Source: Yersinia kristensenii
Lineage (GTDB): Bacteria > Pseudomonadota > Gammaproteobacteria > Enterobacterales > Enterobacteriaceae
Reading direction: 5' to 3'
Assembly (NCBI RefSeq): GCF_900460525.1
Contig: NZ_UHIY01000001.1
Coordinates: 1,612,001 to 1,676,000, forward strand
Length of the DNA: 64,000 nt
Part shown: positions 51,678-63,471 of the stretch, piece after piece
Layout: each line of letters opens with the position of its first letter
Numbering within the stretch: the first letter of the stretch is position 1
Made by a program: the position numbers and the translations under genes
Notes under the pieces: generated by a model
The model's input: only the letters and a program-made list of their open reading frames with translations
What the model was told of the DNA's origin: nothing
Databases searched by the model: none

Positions 51678-54600
51678 GTGGTGGACACAGTTACAAATAA
51701 TAAGGTTAAGGAATTACACCAGCAATTAGCACAGCGGATTTTAGTGCTGGATGGTGGTATGGGAACCATGATCCAGAGCTATCGGCTGGAAGAGGAGGAT
51801 TATCGGGGGGCGCGTTTTGCCGATTGGCCCAGTGACCTGAAAGGGAATAATGATTTATTGGTGCTCTCCAAGCCGGAAGTCATTATTGCTATTCATAATG
51901 CCTATCTTGAAGCCGGCGCTGATATTCTCGAAACCAATACCTTTAACTCCACCACCATTGCCATGGCGGATTATCAGATGGAGTCCCTGTCAGCTGAAAT
52001 TAACTATGAAGCTGCCCGTCTGGCCCGTATCTGCGCCGATGAATGGACTGCCCGTACGCCCGAAAAACCCCGCTATGTCGCCGGGGTACTTGGGCCGACC
52101 AACCGAACCGCATCTATCTCGCCTAAAGTAAATGACCCTGCATTCCGTAATGTCAGTTTTGATCAGTTGGTTGAAGCTTATCGCGAATCGACCCGCGCCC
52201 TGATTGAGGGCGGTGTTGACCTGATTATGATTGAAACGGTCTTCGATACCCTGAATGCAAAAGCAGCCACCTTTGCGGTGGAATCTGAATTTGAAGCTAT
52301 GGGGGGGCTGTTGCCGGTGATGATTTCCGGCACCATTACCGATGCATCTGGCCGGACTTTATCCGGCCAAACCACAGAAGCTTTTTATAACTCTCTGCGC
52401 CACGTGAAGCCGCTTTCTTTTGGCTTAAACTGCGCTTTGGGGCCAGATGAGTTACGCCAATACGTCGCGGAGTTATCGCGTATCTCTGAATATTATGTCA
52501 GTGCGCACCCGAATGCCGGTTTGCCAAATGCCTTTGGTGAATATGATTTGGAAGCCAAAGAGATGGCGGAGCAGATTGGTGAGTGGGCGCGGGCGGGCTT
52601 TTTGAATATTGTCGGCGGCTGTTGCGGGACGACACCACGACATATTGCCGCGATGGTCAAAGCTGTTGCGGGTGTTGCACCGCGTCCGTTGCCGGATATC
52701 CCGGTCGCGTGCCGTTTAGCGGGGCTGGAACCACTGACGATTGATGCTAATACGCTGTTTGTTAACGTCGGCGAGCGGACCAACGTCACTGGCTCGGCCC
52801 GGTTCAAGCGGCTGATAAAAGAAGAGAAATACGATGAAGCGCTGGATGTAGCGCGCCAGCAGGTTGAAAGCGGCGCACAAATCATCGACATCAATATGGA
52901 TGAGGGCATGCTGGATGCCGAAGCCGCGATGGTGCGCTTCCTCAATCTGATTGCCGGTGAGCCGGATATTGCCCGGGTGCCAATTATGATCGACTCCTCG
53001 AAGTGGGATGTCATCGAAAAAGGCCTGAAATGTATTCAAGGCAAAGGGATTGTTAACTCCATCTCGATGAAAGAGGGTGAAGCTGCCTTTATCCATCACG
53101 CTAAACTGGTGCGCCGTTATGGTGCAGCGATGGTGGTGATGGCATTCGACGAAACAGGGCAGGCCGATACTCGCGCACGTAAAATAGAAATCTGCCGCCG
53201 AGCCTATAAAATTCTGACGGAAACGGTCGGCTTCCCGCCGGAAGATATTATTTTCGACCCAAATATTTTCGCCGTCGCGACCGGTATTGAAGAACATAAC
53301 AACTATGCGGTCGACTTTATTGAAGCTTGTGCGGATATCAAAGCTGAGTTGCCCCACGCTATGATTTCTGGTGGTGTTTCCAACGTTTCATTCTCTTTCC
53401 GTGGTAATGATCCAGTGCGTGAAGCTATTCACGCGGTATTCCTTTATTACGCCATTCGTAATGGAATGGATATGGGTATCGTCAATGCCGGGCAGTTGGC
53501 TATCTATGACGACCTGTCGGATGAGCTGCGTGATGCTGTTGAGGATGTCATTCTGAATCGCCGTGACGACAGCACTGAGCGCTTGTTGGATTTGGCGGAA
53601 AAGTACCGTAGCAGTAAAAGTGGTGAAGTAGCCATTCAGCAAGCCGAGTGGCGCGGCTGGGCAGTTGGGAAACGGCTGGAATATTCATTGGTGAAAGGGA
53701 TTACCGAATTTATCGAGCTGGACACGGAAGAAGCTCGCCAGCAGGCCGATCGGCCGATCGAAGTTATTGAAGGGCCGCTGATGGCGGGGATGAATGTGGT
53801 GGGCGACTTGTTCGGCGAGGGGAAAATGTTCCTGCCGCAGGTGGTCAAATCTGCTCGAGTGATGAAACAAGCGGTCGCCTATCTCGAACCTTATATTGAA
53901 GCCAGTAAACAGAAAGGCACCACGGCAGGAAAAATCCTGTTGGCGACGGTCAAAGGTGATGTGCATGACATCGGCAAAAACATTGTTGGCGTAGTGTTGC
54001 AGTGTAATAACTATGAAATCATTGACTTAGGCGTGATGGTGCCGACCGAAAAAATTCTGCGTACCGCGCGGGAAGAAAAAGTCGATATCATCGGTTTGTC
54101 TGGTTTGATCACGCCATCCCTCGATGAGATGGTCAATGTTGCCAAAGAGATGGAGCGCCAGGGCTTTACCTTACCGTTACTGATTGGGGGCGCGACCACC
54201 TCTAAAGCGCATACTGCGGTTAAAATCGAGCAAAATTACAGCGGCTCCACCACCTATGTTTCTAATGCCTCCCGCAGTGTCGGGGTGGTTTCAGCGCTGC
54301 TATCTGATACGCAACGCGATGATTTTATAGCAAAAACCCGTAAAGAATATGAAACTGTGCGTATTCAGCATGCGCGTAAGAAACCGCGTACACCACCGGT
54401 TAGCTTGCAGACCGCACGCGCGAATCAAACCGTCATTGATTGGGCGAATTACACTCCGCCAGTGGCGCACAAATTGGGGGTTCAGGCGGTAGAAGCCAGC
54501 ATTGAAACCCTGCGTAATTATATCGACTGGACGCCATTCTTTATGACCTGGGCGCTGGCGGGTAAGTACCCGCGCATTCTGGAAGATGAAGTGGTGGGTG

Positions 54601-55373
54601 AAGAAGCCAAGCGCTTGTTCGCGGATGCCAATGAGATGCTGGATAAACTGTCAGCAGAGGATTTACTGCATCCTAAAGGTGTCGTCGGCTTGTTCCCCGC
54701 CAACAGTGTTGGCGATGATATCGAAATTTACCGTGATGAGCGCCGCGATGAAGTGCTGGTGGTCAGCCACCATTTACGCCAACAAACCGAGAAAACCGAC
54801 TTCCCGAACTATTGTCTGGCGGATTACATTGCACCTAAATCCAGTGGTAAAGCTGATTACTACGGTGCTTTTGCGGTCACTGGTGGGCTGGAAGAGGATG
54901 CGTTGGCCGAGGCTTATGATGCTCAGCATGATGATTACAACAAAATCATGATTAAGGCGCTGTCTGACCGGCTGGCAGAGGCTTTTGCAGAATATCTGCA
55001 TGAGCGGGTGCGTAAAGTGTATTGGGGCTTTTCACCGAATGAAAATCTGAGTAATGAAGAGTTAGTGCGGGAAAATTATCAAGGAATTCGCCCTGCACCG
55101 GGGTATCCGGCATGCCCGGAACATACCGAAAAAGGCCAAATTTGGCAGTTGTTGGATGTCGAAACTCACACCGGCATGAAACTGACGGAGTCCTATGCCA
55201 TGTGGCCGGGGGCGTCGGTATCGGGCTGGTACTTCAGCCATCCGGACAGCAAATATTTTGCCGTAGCGCAGATTCAGCGGGATCAGGTTGAGGATTACGC
55301 CGCCCGCAAAGGAATGCCGGTCAGTGAAGTCGAGCGTTGGTTAGCACCTAATTTGGGCTACGATGCAGACTGA
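51678..55373 (+). CDS. metH: Cobalamin-dependent methionine synthase
   Basis: From GTG 51678 (ribosome site AAAGAGG) the product is 1231 residues (E. coli 1227). In-frame ATGs at 51636 and 51648 would only add a non-homologous tail. Modules in order: homocysteine domain with the zinc cysteines (LNCALG, GGCCGTT), methyl-THF-binding barrel ([15 protein letters not shown]), helical cap, cobalamin domain with the DVHDIGKN base-off His, and the C-terminal S-adenosylmethionine reactivation domain ([15 protein letters not shown]). It methylates homocysteine using methyl-THF from MetF and B12 imported by BtuB. It is flanked by MetR-like sites and a terminator. Confidence 0.97.
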   Translation: MVDTVTNNKVKELHQQLAQRILVLDGGMGTMIQSYRLEEEDYRGARFADWPSDLKGNNDLLVLSKPEVIIAIHNAYLEAGADILETNTFNSTTIAMADYQMESLSAEINYEAARLARICADEWTARTPEKPRYVAGVLGPTNRTASISPKVNDPAFRNVSFDQLVEAYRESTRALIEGGVDLIMIETVFDTLNAKAATFAVESEFEAMGGLLPVMISGTITDASGRTLSGQTTEAFYNSLRHVKPLSFGLNCALGPDELRQYVAELSRISEYYVSAHPNAGLPNAFGEYDLEAKEMAEQIGEWARAGFLNIVGGCCGTTPRHIAAMVKAVAGVAPRPLPDIPVACRLAGLEPLTIDANTLFVNVGERTNVTGSARFKRLIKEEKYDEALDVARQQVESGAQIIDINMDEGMLDAEAAMVRFLNLIAGEPDIARVPIMIDSSKWDVIEKGLKCIQGKGIVNSISMKEGEAAFIHHAKLVRRYGAAMVVMAFDETGQADTRARKIEICRRAYKILTETVGFPPEDIIFDPNIFAVATGIEEHNNYAVDFIEACADIKAELPHAMISGGVSNVSFSFRGNDPVREAIHAVFLYYAIRNGMDMGIVNAGQLAIYDDLSDELRDAVEDVILNRRDDSTERLLDLAEKYRSSKSGEVAIQQAEWRGWAVGKRLEYSLVKGITEFIELDTEEARQQADRPIEVIEGPLMAGMNVVGDLFGEGKMFLPQVVKSARVMKQAVAYLEPYIEASKQKGTTAGKILLATVKGDVHDIGKNIVGVVLQCNNYEIIDLGVMVPTEKILRTAREEKVDIIGLSGLITPSLDEMVNVAKEMERQGFTLPLLIGGATTSKAHTAVKIEQNYSGSTTYVSNASRSVGVVSALLSDTQRDDFIAKTRKEYETVRIQHARKKPRTPPVSLQTARANQTVIDWANYTPPVAHKLGVQAVEASIETLRNYIDWTPFFMTWALAGKYPRILEDEVVGEEAKRLFADANEMLDKLSAEDLLHPKGVVGLFPANSVGDDIEIYRDERRDEVLVVSHHLRQQTEKTDFPNYCLADYIAPKSSGKADYYGAFAVTGGLEEDALAEAYDAQHDDYNKIMIKALSDRLAEAFAEYLHERVRKVYWGFSPNENLSNEELVRENYQGIRPAPGYPACPEHTEKGQIWQLLDVETHTGMKLTESYAMWPGASVSGWYFSHPDSKYFAVAQIQRDQVEDYAARKGMPVSEVERWLAPNLGYDAD

Positions 55374-55398
55374 TATTTAACTCAATGATTCAAAAAGT

Positions 55399-55436
55399 AA
55401 AAAGGAGATAACCACGTGGGCTATCTCCTTTTTTTA
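55399..55436. terminator. Bidirectional terminator between metH and tpsA
   Basis: AAAAAGGAGATA (55399-55410) pairs with TATCTCCTTTTT (55422-55433); T runs on both strands let it serve both converging genes. Confidence 0.92.
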
Positions 55437-55467
55437 ATACTCTTTTAGTTGGAATGATGCGCTAGTT

Positions 55468-58400
55468 TTAGCCTCGGGTGACTCCTGCTACCGCATTTTT
55501 CTGTTCAGAACCACCGTGAGCACCGATCAGCGGTGTTTTACCCTCTTTAAGGTCGCTGAAGCCACTTTTCATCATTTCGCCGACGGAGGAGGAACCATTC
55601 ACTCTGGCCCCGCCTTCAGTGTGTTTACCATTGATGTCTTGTAATTCAAGACCCTGAGTTTGTAATGCAACATCGTTGTTCTGGTTAGATATTTTCCCGC
55701 CAATCAGTTGTGTTTTACCGCCAACTGTTAAGTTGACAGTTTCTTGACCGCTAATGGCAGATTGCTCTTCAACTGCCTTATTTTCAACGACTTCGACTTC
55801 AATCTTAGCCCGACCATTGCCTCCTTTGACTTGGTCTTCTTGAACGTTACTTTTGACTTTTTTCCCGACGGTTTTCGCCCCTTTTTGCCACCATTTATCT
55901 TTGGTTTCTTCTTCGTCCTTTGATTGCTCGACCGTCATTTTTTTACCGTCTTTGGTATAACTGAGTGTCTGGACGTTGTCCTCTTCTTTAGTGGTAAATC
56001 GGCTGGAGAGCTGGTCATATTGTTTTTTGATTTTATCGAATAATTTGTTGGATTTGGTATCCAGTTTTTTCTTGATTTTATCTTCACCAATTGGGCTAGC
56101 ACTGGCTAACTGATTAATCAAACTGTCTTGTTTTTCGTTACTGTGGCTGACGCCCAGTGCGGTATTGACGTTCACGGAGTGCTGCTTATCTTCCCGGCTT
56201 TCTACTGTTAGGTTGCCGCCAATATTGCCATTAATATTATCAGCTTTGAGTATTGCTCCAGCCAGAACCATATCTTTAGCGGTATTAAAGCTAATATTAT
56301 CGCTATTTATATGGGTATTTTGCTGCACGATGGCATCAAGTTTTTCCACACCAATATCCAGTTTGGCCCCAATATTGTGGGTTTTCTCGCTACTTTGTTT
56401 TTCAGCTACGCCTTTATCATCTTTATTAAAGGAAGCATTCTGTTTGCCATTAGCGCCCACCTCAAAATTCCAATTATTTTTGTACTCTTTATCCTGGGCT
56501 GACTCGAGCAAAATACCGCCGTTATTTGTCATCAGAATAGTTTCTTTACTCGTGATATCAGCGTTTTGCAGATGAATGGCTTGTTTATCATCGCTGTCTG
56601 CTTTAATCGTCAATGTCCCATTGCTGTTAATCACACTGCCCTGATATATGGTCGCTGATTCATCAGTCTTGGCGACGTTCACTTTTGCTCCGGCCGACAT
56701 CCCTTTGCTGTCTTTATCGGCACCGGTACCTTTGCTCATACCCGCATTAGCGCTGGCTGACCAGGTCATATCTTGTTTTGATCCCTGAGATTCGGCGGCT
56801 TTCATCTCGACTTTGCCGCCAGCCGTCAGCAGAATATCACCGGTTGCTTTTTCTTTGCTGCCGAATGAAGTCCCGGTCAGTGCCACATCTTTCCCTGCAT
56901 TCAGTTCAATCCCTTGTTGACCCTGAAGATTGCTGACTTGAGCAATAGACGTGCTGCTTTCGCCTTTACTGTGCCCGCCGCCTAATCCAGCACCAAATTC
57001 TTTGCTGTTGGTGTTTGTGCCGAGATTCATTTTGGCGTCAGCATCAACATTATTATGGCTTTCGCTCGTCAGGTTAGTGACTTGATCAAAACGAATATCT
57101 CCGCCTGCATTGACCGAGATTTTGCCATTACCCGCATCCATATTGGTGCCTTGATAAGTGGCATCTTCTTTGACATTGATATTGATGCCATTGGCGGCGT
57201 TCATGCTGCCAACCTGCGCGATTTCACCTTTTACCAGTTGGTCTTTAGAACCGCCTTTACCTTTGCCATCCACAGTAATGTCTTTGCCTGTGCTGGTATA
57301 AATCCGAATGTCAGCCCCGCCGGATGTTTCTTTAGTGTGTTGCTCAACGCGATCAATCGCGGCTTCAGAGATGTGGCTAGCGGCATTCAACGTGATGGAA
57401 CCCTTATCTGCTTGATATTCAGTCCCTTGGTCTTTGACGCTACCCGTTGCGTTGATATTAATGTCTCCGCCTTTGATTGATGTTTCGGTGGCTTTGTTGC
57501 TACTGAGGTTGGTTTCTTTAGTGCCACCTTTGGCGTAAATATCGATCCCCACATTAGGCGCACCGACATCATCGGCAGCATCAAGCATACCGCCCATATC
57601 CAGCTCTTGGGCTTTGTTTACAATGTCTTCAATCGGGCGAGTGACTTCGCTATAGTCAATATTGGCACCAAAACCGACATCAACCGTGGTGCTCTTATTC
57701 ACGGTTTTTTCACTGTTTTCTGCCGCCAGATTATTCACATTGATAGCGTCGACATTGTAAGCACCGTCAACCTTATGCTCACTCCCTTGGTTAGTGACAT
57801 CTTTTGTGGCGTTAATATTCAGGTTGCCGGCTATGTTCGAGTCAGAAACCACCGCCGTCGATTTATCCGTAGTTGTTTGGGTGTCTTCATAACTGACATT
57901 TGCACCACTGCCAGCTTTATCCATTCCGCCGTCGTAATGAACATCTACACCGACAGTTTCTTTTTCTTTATTGCTGGAGAGGGTGTCTTGTACGGCGACG
58001 AATGAGACATTTTCACCTTTAATATCAGCATCGCCTTGGGTGGTGGTCAGGTTTGAGCCGGTAAATGTGACGTCTTTCTCTGCATCCAGTTTGATTGTGC
58101 CGCCTTCAAGGGTTGCGCCATGGTGTTGAACGCTCTCTGTTTTTTCACTTTCGCTGGTATGCTCCAGTTTAATACCCGCCTGGAACTGATTATTCCCATC
58201 ATCACTGGTGAAGCCCTCGATGGTCAGCTTGGTCTTTTGCTCATCAATTTTCTGCTGTTCTGCCGCAGCTTTGACGTTAATTTCGCCCAAGGTTTCAATA
58301 CCGAGTTCTCCGGCACTTTTTACCAAGCTACCAATCACATCGACATTATCTTTGCTGATGATTTTAAGATTGGCGTCTGAAACTAATTCACTGCCGGTGA

Positions 58401-60366
58401 CTTTTTCATCACGATTATTGGCTTTGTGTGAACTGCCCGTAATATTAAAAGCAACCCCGGTGCGCTCATCAATTTTTGTGGTGGTGGTACTGATGGCATT
58501 ATCGATTTTAATTCCGCCATCTGCCGCCTGAACATAACCATCTTTGCTGGCTTTGACTTTACTGCCAGTAATAGAAACACCTTTATTACCCACAACAAGA
58601 ATATTACCGTCGGCGGTTATTTCTGAGCGGTGGCTGTCTTCTGCATTTTTATTGTTATTATTATGGTCTATCCCCCCCAACCCCATGTTTTGCTCATTTT
58701 TACCGTTTGAGATTTTTAGATCGCGGGTTTTTTGCACATTAATATTAACCTCATTAGCATTGATTAATAAATCACCGCCAGCAGCAGCCTTAATCCCCTT
58801 GGCGCTGATTTTCCCCTCTGCGGCCAGCCCCATATTGCCACCTGCTTGTAGCGTGGTTTTATTCAGTGTTTGGGTGTCAGTTTCATTATCCCAGGTTATA
58901 TCTTTGATGGTATGTGCATAATCATGGCCTTTATCACGGATTGAATTATTATCAATCATGCTCTCCAATTTTAAGTCTTTCTTTGCTTTGATGGAAAGAT
59001 TGTTACCTGCCTCGATAGAAGTTCCAGAGAGTTTTATATCGCCATTTGTTGATTGAATAGCCAGGTTGTTTCCTGCAGTGATAGTGGTGCCAATATTTTT
59101 TTGTTGTTCTGTTTTTTTATTGGAGGATTTATTCCACTTACCTATTCCCAAAAATCCATCAGCCCCATCTTTCGAGCTACTAGAGTGAGTGTTAGTGACT
59201 GTTTCCGTACCCAGTTGAATATTATCACCTTGCATAATAATGTTCTTGCCATCAATGATTGCTGCATCGAGGTGATTATTTCTCTTGGCAATAATAGAAA
59301 TATTAGCGCCTTTAATTTTGGTACGTTTGAGCGTCTGTGTCGTCGAATTACCTGAGGTGGTTTCAATAATATCGCCAGAGGTATAGATCTCACCTGCGCT
59401 CACGTTAATATCTTCACCGCTTAAATTAGCTGGTGTAGGATCAGCTTCTTTTACAAACCAAGACATTATGCTTGATATAGAGTCAGGGCTGACTTGGGGG
59501 TCGACATCAAGATTCAGCTTTCCTGGTGTTGAGATATCGAGGGACTTACGGGCCGTGTAGCTGCCCGACATATTTATGCCATTCCCCTCCGCGGTATTAA
59601 CAATACGAATTCTATTGGCCATCATGCCACCAAATATTTTACTGTCGTATGCCGTTCCCTCGTATTTTTGTGATTCTAATATTTTCCCATTGGTGCTGAT
59701 TTTATTTTGTCCGAGAACGACATTAATATCTTCCCTGGAATCCACGGTTCCCAACATATTAATTCTTGGGGCGATCAAGTCTAGTGTTCCGCCAACGATA
59801 GTGTAACCTTCACCTATATTTAATAGGTTAGTGTTATTTCTAGTATCAAAACCCTGTAGATTCCCTTGGTCGACGAGTGGATTACCGACCACCAATGAAG
59901 TCCGATTAGTATTAATAAAACCGCAACTGTTACAGGTAATACCATTGGGGTTGGCCAGAATATAATCGGCGGCCATACCAAAGACTTCTTGTTTTCCCAA
60001 TAATAATGAGGGGTTACGGCTAATCACTTCATTCAAAATGATATTGGCGGCCTGACCATTTAAATTTTGGTTGGCGCTTAATTGCCCTGCCAATTTTGAT
60101 TGGCCTGCACTGAGGGAGTTATTAAGTACTGCACCTGCTTTGTTAACGTTAAATTCATTATATTGGTTATGGGATAAACCGGAGGCCGAGGGTTTGACGA
60201 TATCGACAACCGTAACCCCATTGACTGAATTAATCCCTGGGTTATGAGCGGGATCGCCCGCACCGACAATACCTGCGGCATAACAGGTGGCTACTGATAC
60301 TGAAATAATAGCGACGGCTGCCGCCAGCTTTCCTGCCGGGGAGAGCTTGAACTTATTTTGTTTCAT
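55468..60366 (-). CDS. FHA-like two-partner secretion exoprotein (TpsA)
   Basis: This 1632-residue protein has a signal peptide (LAAAVAIISVSVATCYAAG) and an N-terminal TPS domain with the classic NPNGI (139-143) and the following CNSCGFIN (145-152) needed for recognition by TpsB. The rest is a long repetitive beta-helix body of hemagglutinin repeats (pattern A-G-x-x-L-x-I-x-A, KDVTxxGSN) rich in Lys, Asp, Ser and Thr. No VENN motif, toxin domain or immunity gene follows, and the last ~140 residues are low-complexity and charged (QSKDEEETKDKWWQKGAKTVGKKV). An adhesin or hemagglutinin role is more likely than contact-dependent inhibition. It follows its transporter by 65 bp. Confidence 0.92.
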   Translation of the reverse strand: MKQNKFKLSPAGKLAAAVAIISVSVATCYAAGIVGAGDPAHNPGINSVNGVTVVDIVKPSASGLSHNQYNEFNVNKAGAVLNNSLSAGQSKLAGQLSANQNLNGQAANIILNEVISRNPSLLLGKQEVFGMAADYILANPNGITCNSCGFINTNRTSLVVGNPLVDQGNLQGFDTRNNTNLLNIGEGYTIVGGTLDLIAPRINMLGTVDSREDINVVLGQNKISTNGKILESQKYEGTAYDSKIFGGMMANRIRIVNTAEGNGINMSGSYTARKSLDISTPGKLNLDVDPQVSPDSISSIMSWFVKEADPTPANLSGEDINVSAGEIYTSGDIIETTSGNSTTQTLKRTKIKGANISIIAKRNNHLDAAIIDGKNIIMQGDNIQLGTETVTNTHSSSSKDGADGFLGIGKWNKSSNKKTEQQKNIGTTITAGNNLAIQSTNGDIKLSGTSIEAGNNLSIKAKKDLKLESMIDNNSIRDKGHDYAHTIKDITWDNETDTQTLNKTTLQAGGNMGLAAEGKISAKGIKAAAGGDLLINANEVNINVQKTRDLKISNGKNEQNMGLGGIDHNNNNKNAEDSHRSEITADGNILVVGNKGVSITGSKVKASKDGYVQAADGGIKIDNAISTTTTKIDERTGVAFNITGSSHKANNRDEKVTGSELVSDANLKIISKDNVDVIGSLVKSAGELGIETLGEINVKAAAEQQKIDEQKTKLTIEGFTSDDGNNQFQAGIKLEHTSESEKTESVQHHGATLEGGTIKLDAEKDVTFTGSNLTTTQGDADIKGENVSFVAVQDTLSSNKEKETVGVDVHYDGGMDKAGSGANVSYEDTQTTTDKSTAVVSDSNIAGNLNINATKDVTNQGSEHKVDGAYNVDAINVNNLAAENSEKTVNKSTTVDVGFGANIDYSEVTRPIEDIVNKAQELDMGGMLDAADDVGAPNVGIDIYAKGGTKETNLSSNKATETSIKGGDININATGSVKDQGTEYQADKGSITLNAASHISEAAIDRVEQHTKETSGGADIRIYTSTGKDITVDGKGKGGSKDQLVKGEIAQVGSMNAANGININVKEDATYQGTNMDAGNGKISVNAGGDIRFDQVTNLTSESHNNVDADAKMNLGTNTNSKEFGAGLGGGHSKGESSTSIAQVSNLQGQQGIELNAGKDVALTGTSFGSKEKATGDILLTAGGKVEMKAAESQGSKQDMTWSASANAGMSKGTGADKDSKGMSAGAKVNVAKTDESATIYQGSVINSNGTLTIKADSDDKQAIHLQNADITSKETILMTNNGGILLESAQDKEYKNNWNFEVGANGKQNASFNKDDKGVAEKQSSEKTHNIGAKLDIGVEKLDAIVQQNTHINSDNISFNTAKDMVLAGAILKADNINGNIGGNLTVESREDKQHSVNVNTALGVSHSNEKQDSLINQLASASPIGEDKIKKKLDTKSNKLFDKIKKQYDQLSSRFTTKEEDNVQTLSYTKDGKKMTVEQSKDEEETKDKWWQKGAKTVGKKVKSNVQEDQVKGGNGRAKIEVEVVENKAVEEQSAISGQETVNLTVGGKTQLIGGKISNQNNDVALQTQGLELQDINGKHTEGGARVNGSSSVGEMMKSGFSDLKEGKTPLIGAHGGSEQKNAVAGVTRG

Positions 60367-60431
60367 TTTACTTCTCCATTTTTCATATTGCTTGGTGTTA
60401 ATAAAAATTGGCTTTCACTGGTAGCGGTTAA

Positions 60432-62102
60432 TTAAAATGAATAAGAGAAGCGCGCCAGAATTTGAACCGGATCTTTATTTTCTGATTTACCGGACAGCAG
60501 ATGACCACGACTGGCTTCAATATCCATTTTGATATCGCGGTAGCTAACATTGATGCCAGCACTCAACCCCATGGCGCTGCTCCAGCCTTGTGATGATTGC
60601 TGAATACGACCTATATCAGCCCCTAACCGTGGCGTTATAGTGGTGTTGCCGAGAGAGAAATTGCGCGACAGAGTATTTTGTAAATACCAACCTTTATCCG
60701 CAGATAAGGTATTGCGGCTAAAACCGCGAACAGCATTGCTGTCGGTGACACTCAACCATTCAACACCCGGCAAGCGGTCGTGGGTGTATTGGCCATAGAA
60801 CTGATGACTAAACAAATAAAAGTCATCGAACAAATTGAAATATTGGTTGGAGGTAATGGTGGCTTTGGTTTTAGTAAATTGGCTATCTTGATAACTGGCT
60901 GACAAGTTCTGATCGGCACCCAACCACGATAATCCCTGTTCAATACTGAGATTTACATTGAATATGCCTGTGGGCAGGATATGCAGATGGTTAACACCTA
61001 ATTCAAATATTGTCAGTGTTGGGCTGCTGACCGCGATTTTTTGGTCATTAAAATAGTTTTCGGCCTGTTTATAGGTCAATTGGGCACTTAAGCCATTAAT
61101 CTGGTCTTGATCGCGATAGAAAACATAATCAGAACGTAAACCATGCTGTTGGGTTTTACCTTGTAGCTCGATGGTATTAAATTGTAATTGCACCGGATAA
61201 AGATATTCTGAATAGCTGGCAAAACCACTGAGCGTTAAGGCCCCATAAGGTACGGAATAAAAGAGTGAATAGGCACGGCTGTAGTTTTTTTGCGGGTTAT
61301 CAGTGGTGCTGGAAATATTCAAACTGATGGAATCTGATAATCCAAACGGATTATCGAAAGAAAATGTATTTCGGCTCAGCCATTTCCCGGTGTTTTTATT
61401 ACCATAATTATCGAGGGAGGTTGTCAGATGCCAGGGTTTTGACCGGGTATTACTCAGTTTTAGAATTGACCCGCCAGATTCACGTCCTGGTAATATGTCG
61501 ACAGTAATTTTGTTGGAGGGGAGGCGATTAGCTTGATCTAAATTTTGATCGAGTTGTTTAATATTTAATGGATGACCCAACATATTGGGGAAAATAGTTT
61601 CACTATTTAATTCGGGATCATCACTTTCAATACTCTCAATAAAGCCCTCAGTTACATCCAGCCCGAGTTCACCCTCGTCATCGGGGGGAATGAATCGGAT
61701 ACGCGCCATAATATAGCCGCTGCTAAGATAAAGTTGAGTGAGTTCCCGAGCCAGCAGATTGACATGTTCGCTATTGATACATTGATCGGGTATTGCGCTT
61801 AATGACTCTAAATCTGTTGGGGTCAATAAGGTAATGCCCTGAACATAGACTCCACTGATAGGGAGGCATTGTGCGTTATCCTCTAATTCAGGGGCGCTAT
61901 TGGGGGGAGTCTCTACCTTTGCTTCAGGCTGTTTAGCATGAGGCTGACGGCGCTCTTCTATTAATTGATTAATTTCATTACTGCTGTTCTGTAAATTTTG
62001 GCGTGATTCATTGATTGGAGAGGGAATATCCATCCCCGGAGTTGTATTAGCGTAGGTGCCCGTGCTCAATAAAAAACATAATGCGGTGCGTTTTTTGATC
62101 AT
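60432..62102 (-). CDS. Two-partner secretion outer-membrane transporter (TpsB, ShlB/FhaC family)
   Basis: From the ATG at 62102 the product is 556 residues; a GTG seven codons upstream is in frame but less likely. It has a short signal peptide (RTALCFLLSTGTYA), a Gln/Glu-rich linker, POTRA domains (ISGVYVQGITLLTPTDLESL, GYIMARIRFIPPDDEGELGLDVTEGFIESI) and a C-terminal 16-strand barrel with the conserved VRGF motif (NAVRGFSRN), ending in Phe. It recognises the TPS domain and exports TpsA across the outer membrane. Gene order tpsB-tpsA on the minus strand fits an operon. Confidence 0.94.
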   Translation of the reverse strand: MIKKRTALCFLLSTGTYANTTPGMDIPSPINESRQNLQNSSNEINQLIEERRQPHAKQPEAKVETPPNSAPELEDNAQCLPISGVYVQGITLLTPTDLESLSAIPDQCINSEHVNLLARELTQLYLSSGYIMARIRFIPPDDEGELGLDVTEGFIESIESDDPELNSETIFPNMLGHPLNIKQLDQNLDQANRLPSNKITVDILPGRESGGSILKLSNTRSKPWHLTTSLDNYGNKNTGKWLSRNTFSFDNPFGLSDSISLNISSTTDNPQKNYSRAYSLFYSVPYGALTLSGFASYSEYLYPVQLQFNTIELQGKTQQHGLRSDYVFYRDQDQINGLSAQLTYKQAENYFNDQKIAVSSPTLTIFELGVNHLHILPTGIFNVNLSIEQGLSWLGADQNLSASYQDSQFTKTKATITSNQYFNLFDDFYLFSHQFYGQYTHDRLPGVEWLSVTDSNAVRGFSRNTLSADKGWYLQNTLSRNFSLGNTTITPRLGADIGRIQQSSQGWSSAMGLSAGINVSYRDIKMDIEASRGHLLSGKSENKDPVQILARFSYSF

Positions 62103-62423
62103 GATATCTGTGGGGGAGAGCACTGACGGAATAGGTTCAGCCCCTCCATCCTTGAGTCAAATTTACGGGCAGCACTATTACCGTCCCTAAAAAGTAGAGA
62201 CGGCGGAATGAAGACAATAATTAAGGAGTATTCAGGGATCAGTGAAAGATAATAACTTTTTAAAACTAAGAGGTTATTGGGTGACTTTTTTAAGAATTAT
62301 TTAAAATATCATCAGGTCAATATCGGGTGTTATTTATATTATTTTTCTGTCTAAGGCGGGGAATAAAATGAAGCGGGGAGGTTGAAAATGCCCGAGAGGT
62401 TCGGGCATTGACATGATTAAGTA
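62103..62423. other. AT-rich intergenic region upstream of tpsBA
   Basis: These ~320 bases hold no gene. They include the promoter side of tpsBA, a weak hairpin CCGTC...GACGG (62181-62203) and, at the far end, the panS terminator. No consensus regulator site was recognised. Confidence 0.5.
62387..62409 (-). terminator. Terminator of the PanS-like gene
   Basis: AATGCCCGA (62387-62395) pairs with TCGGGCATT (62401-62409); on the minus strand a short T-rich stretch follows. Confidence 0.75.
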
Positions 62424-63347
62424 TTACTTTTTATCTTTATTTACCGGTTTACCCGACCAATAACCGGCCAGCAGTGAACCCGATAGATTATGCCAAACCG
62501 AGAACAATGCGCCAGGCAGAGCGGCCAATGGTGAGAAGTAAATTTTACCCAGAGTGGCAGCCAGTCCTGAGTTTTGCATCCCCACTTCAATCGCCAATGT
62601 GCGGCAGGTTGATTCATCAAAACCGAACAATTTCCCCCCCCAATAGCCACTTAACAAACCAATACCGTTATGCAGAATAACTGCAATAATGACCACGAAA
62701 CCGACTGAGGCAATGTGGCTCTGACTACCGGCAACCACGCCACTGATGATGGCGACGATACAAACCATCGACATCGCCGGTAGGTAAGGTTCGATGCGTT
62801 TCACTGTTTTGGTAAAGGAGTGATGGACAATTAAGCCCGCAGTAATTGGGATAACCACAATTTGCAGGATACTTTTCAGCATCCCAATGACATCCACACT
62901 GATGGTGGCATCAACATATAAACGAGTCAGCAGTGGGGTAGCGAACACCCCCACCAGAGTCGAAACCGCAGAGATGGTTACGGAGAGCGCAACGTCACCT
63001 TTCGCCAGGTAAATCATGACATTGGATGCAGTTCCGCTAGCAACACTTCCCACCAGCACCATACCAGCAGATAAATCCGGTGGCATACGGAACAGCATAG
63101 CCAGAATCCAGGCGGTGAGCGGCATAATCAGATAATGCAGGAAAGTTGCTGCTGCCACCGGTGCCGGGCGCGATAATACCCGTTTGAAGTCATCCAACCG
63201 CAGAGTGACCCCCATAGCAAACATAATCAGCATCAGCAGTGGGCCGACATAAGGGCCAATGCCGATAAATGTGGTGGGGCGGAAATAGGCCGCGATTGAG
63301 AGCAGTAATGCCCAGAGAGGGAATAGCCGGGTGATTTTGACTAACAT
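62424..63347 (-). CDS. panS: Bile acid:sodium symporter family transporter, PanS-like
   Basis: This 307-residue membrane protein has about ten hydrophobic segments. Family features are [15 protein letters not shown], the [13 protein letters not shown] motif, [25 protein letters not shown] and the [13 protein letters not shown] motif that forms the sodium/substrate site in BASS transporters. PanS of Salmonella moves ketopantoate; the similarity is by family, so the substrate is an inference. The gene lies between the TPS pair and lysC. An 8-G tract (minus strand, 62634-62641) lies inside the gene. Confidence 0.8.
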   Translation of the reverse strand: MLVKITRLFPLWALLLSIAAYFRPTTFIGIGPYVGPLLMLIMFAMGVTLRLDDFKRVLSRPAPVAAATFLHYLIMPLTAWILAMLFRMPPDLSAGMVLVGSVASGTASNVMIYLAKGDVALSVTISAVSTLVGVFATPLLTRLYVDATISVDVIGMLKSILQIVVIPITAGLIVHHSFTKTVKRIEPYLPAMSMVCIVAIISGVVAGSQSHIASVGFVVIIAVILHNGIGLLSGYWGGKLFGFDESTCRTLAIEVGMQNSGLAATLGKIYFSPLAALPGALFSVWHNLSGSLLAGYWSGKPVNKDKK

Positions 63348-63380
63348 GAGGCGAGTGTCCTTTATCGTCAGTGTTAGAGA

Positions 63381-63410
63381 TAAGAAAAACCGGACGAAAG
63401 CGCCCGGTTT
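63381..63410 (-). terminator. lysC terminator
   Basis: On the minus strand AACCGG and CCGGTT flank a short loop and are followed by TTTTCTTA, ~60 bases after the lysC stop. Confidence 0.8.
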
Positions 63411-63471
63411 GTTATAAAACTATATTGTTGCATTGTGAGTTATTTAAATAATCGGTTACTTAAACTGCCGG

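Noticed and set aside
55468..56200. CDI system reading of the TPS pair
   Set aside because: No VENN motif (only VENK appears), no toxin domain and no immunity gene after tpsA.
55468..60366. Many plus-strand frames antisense to tpsA
   Set aside because: They come from the repetitive, biased codon content of tpsA and have no start signals or known domains.
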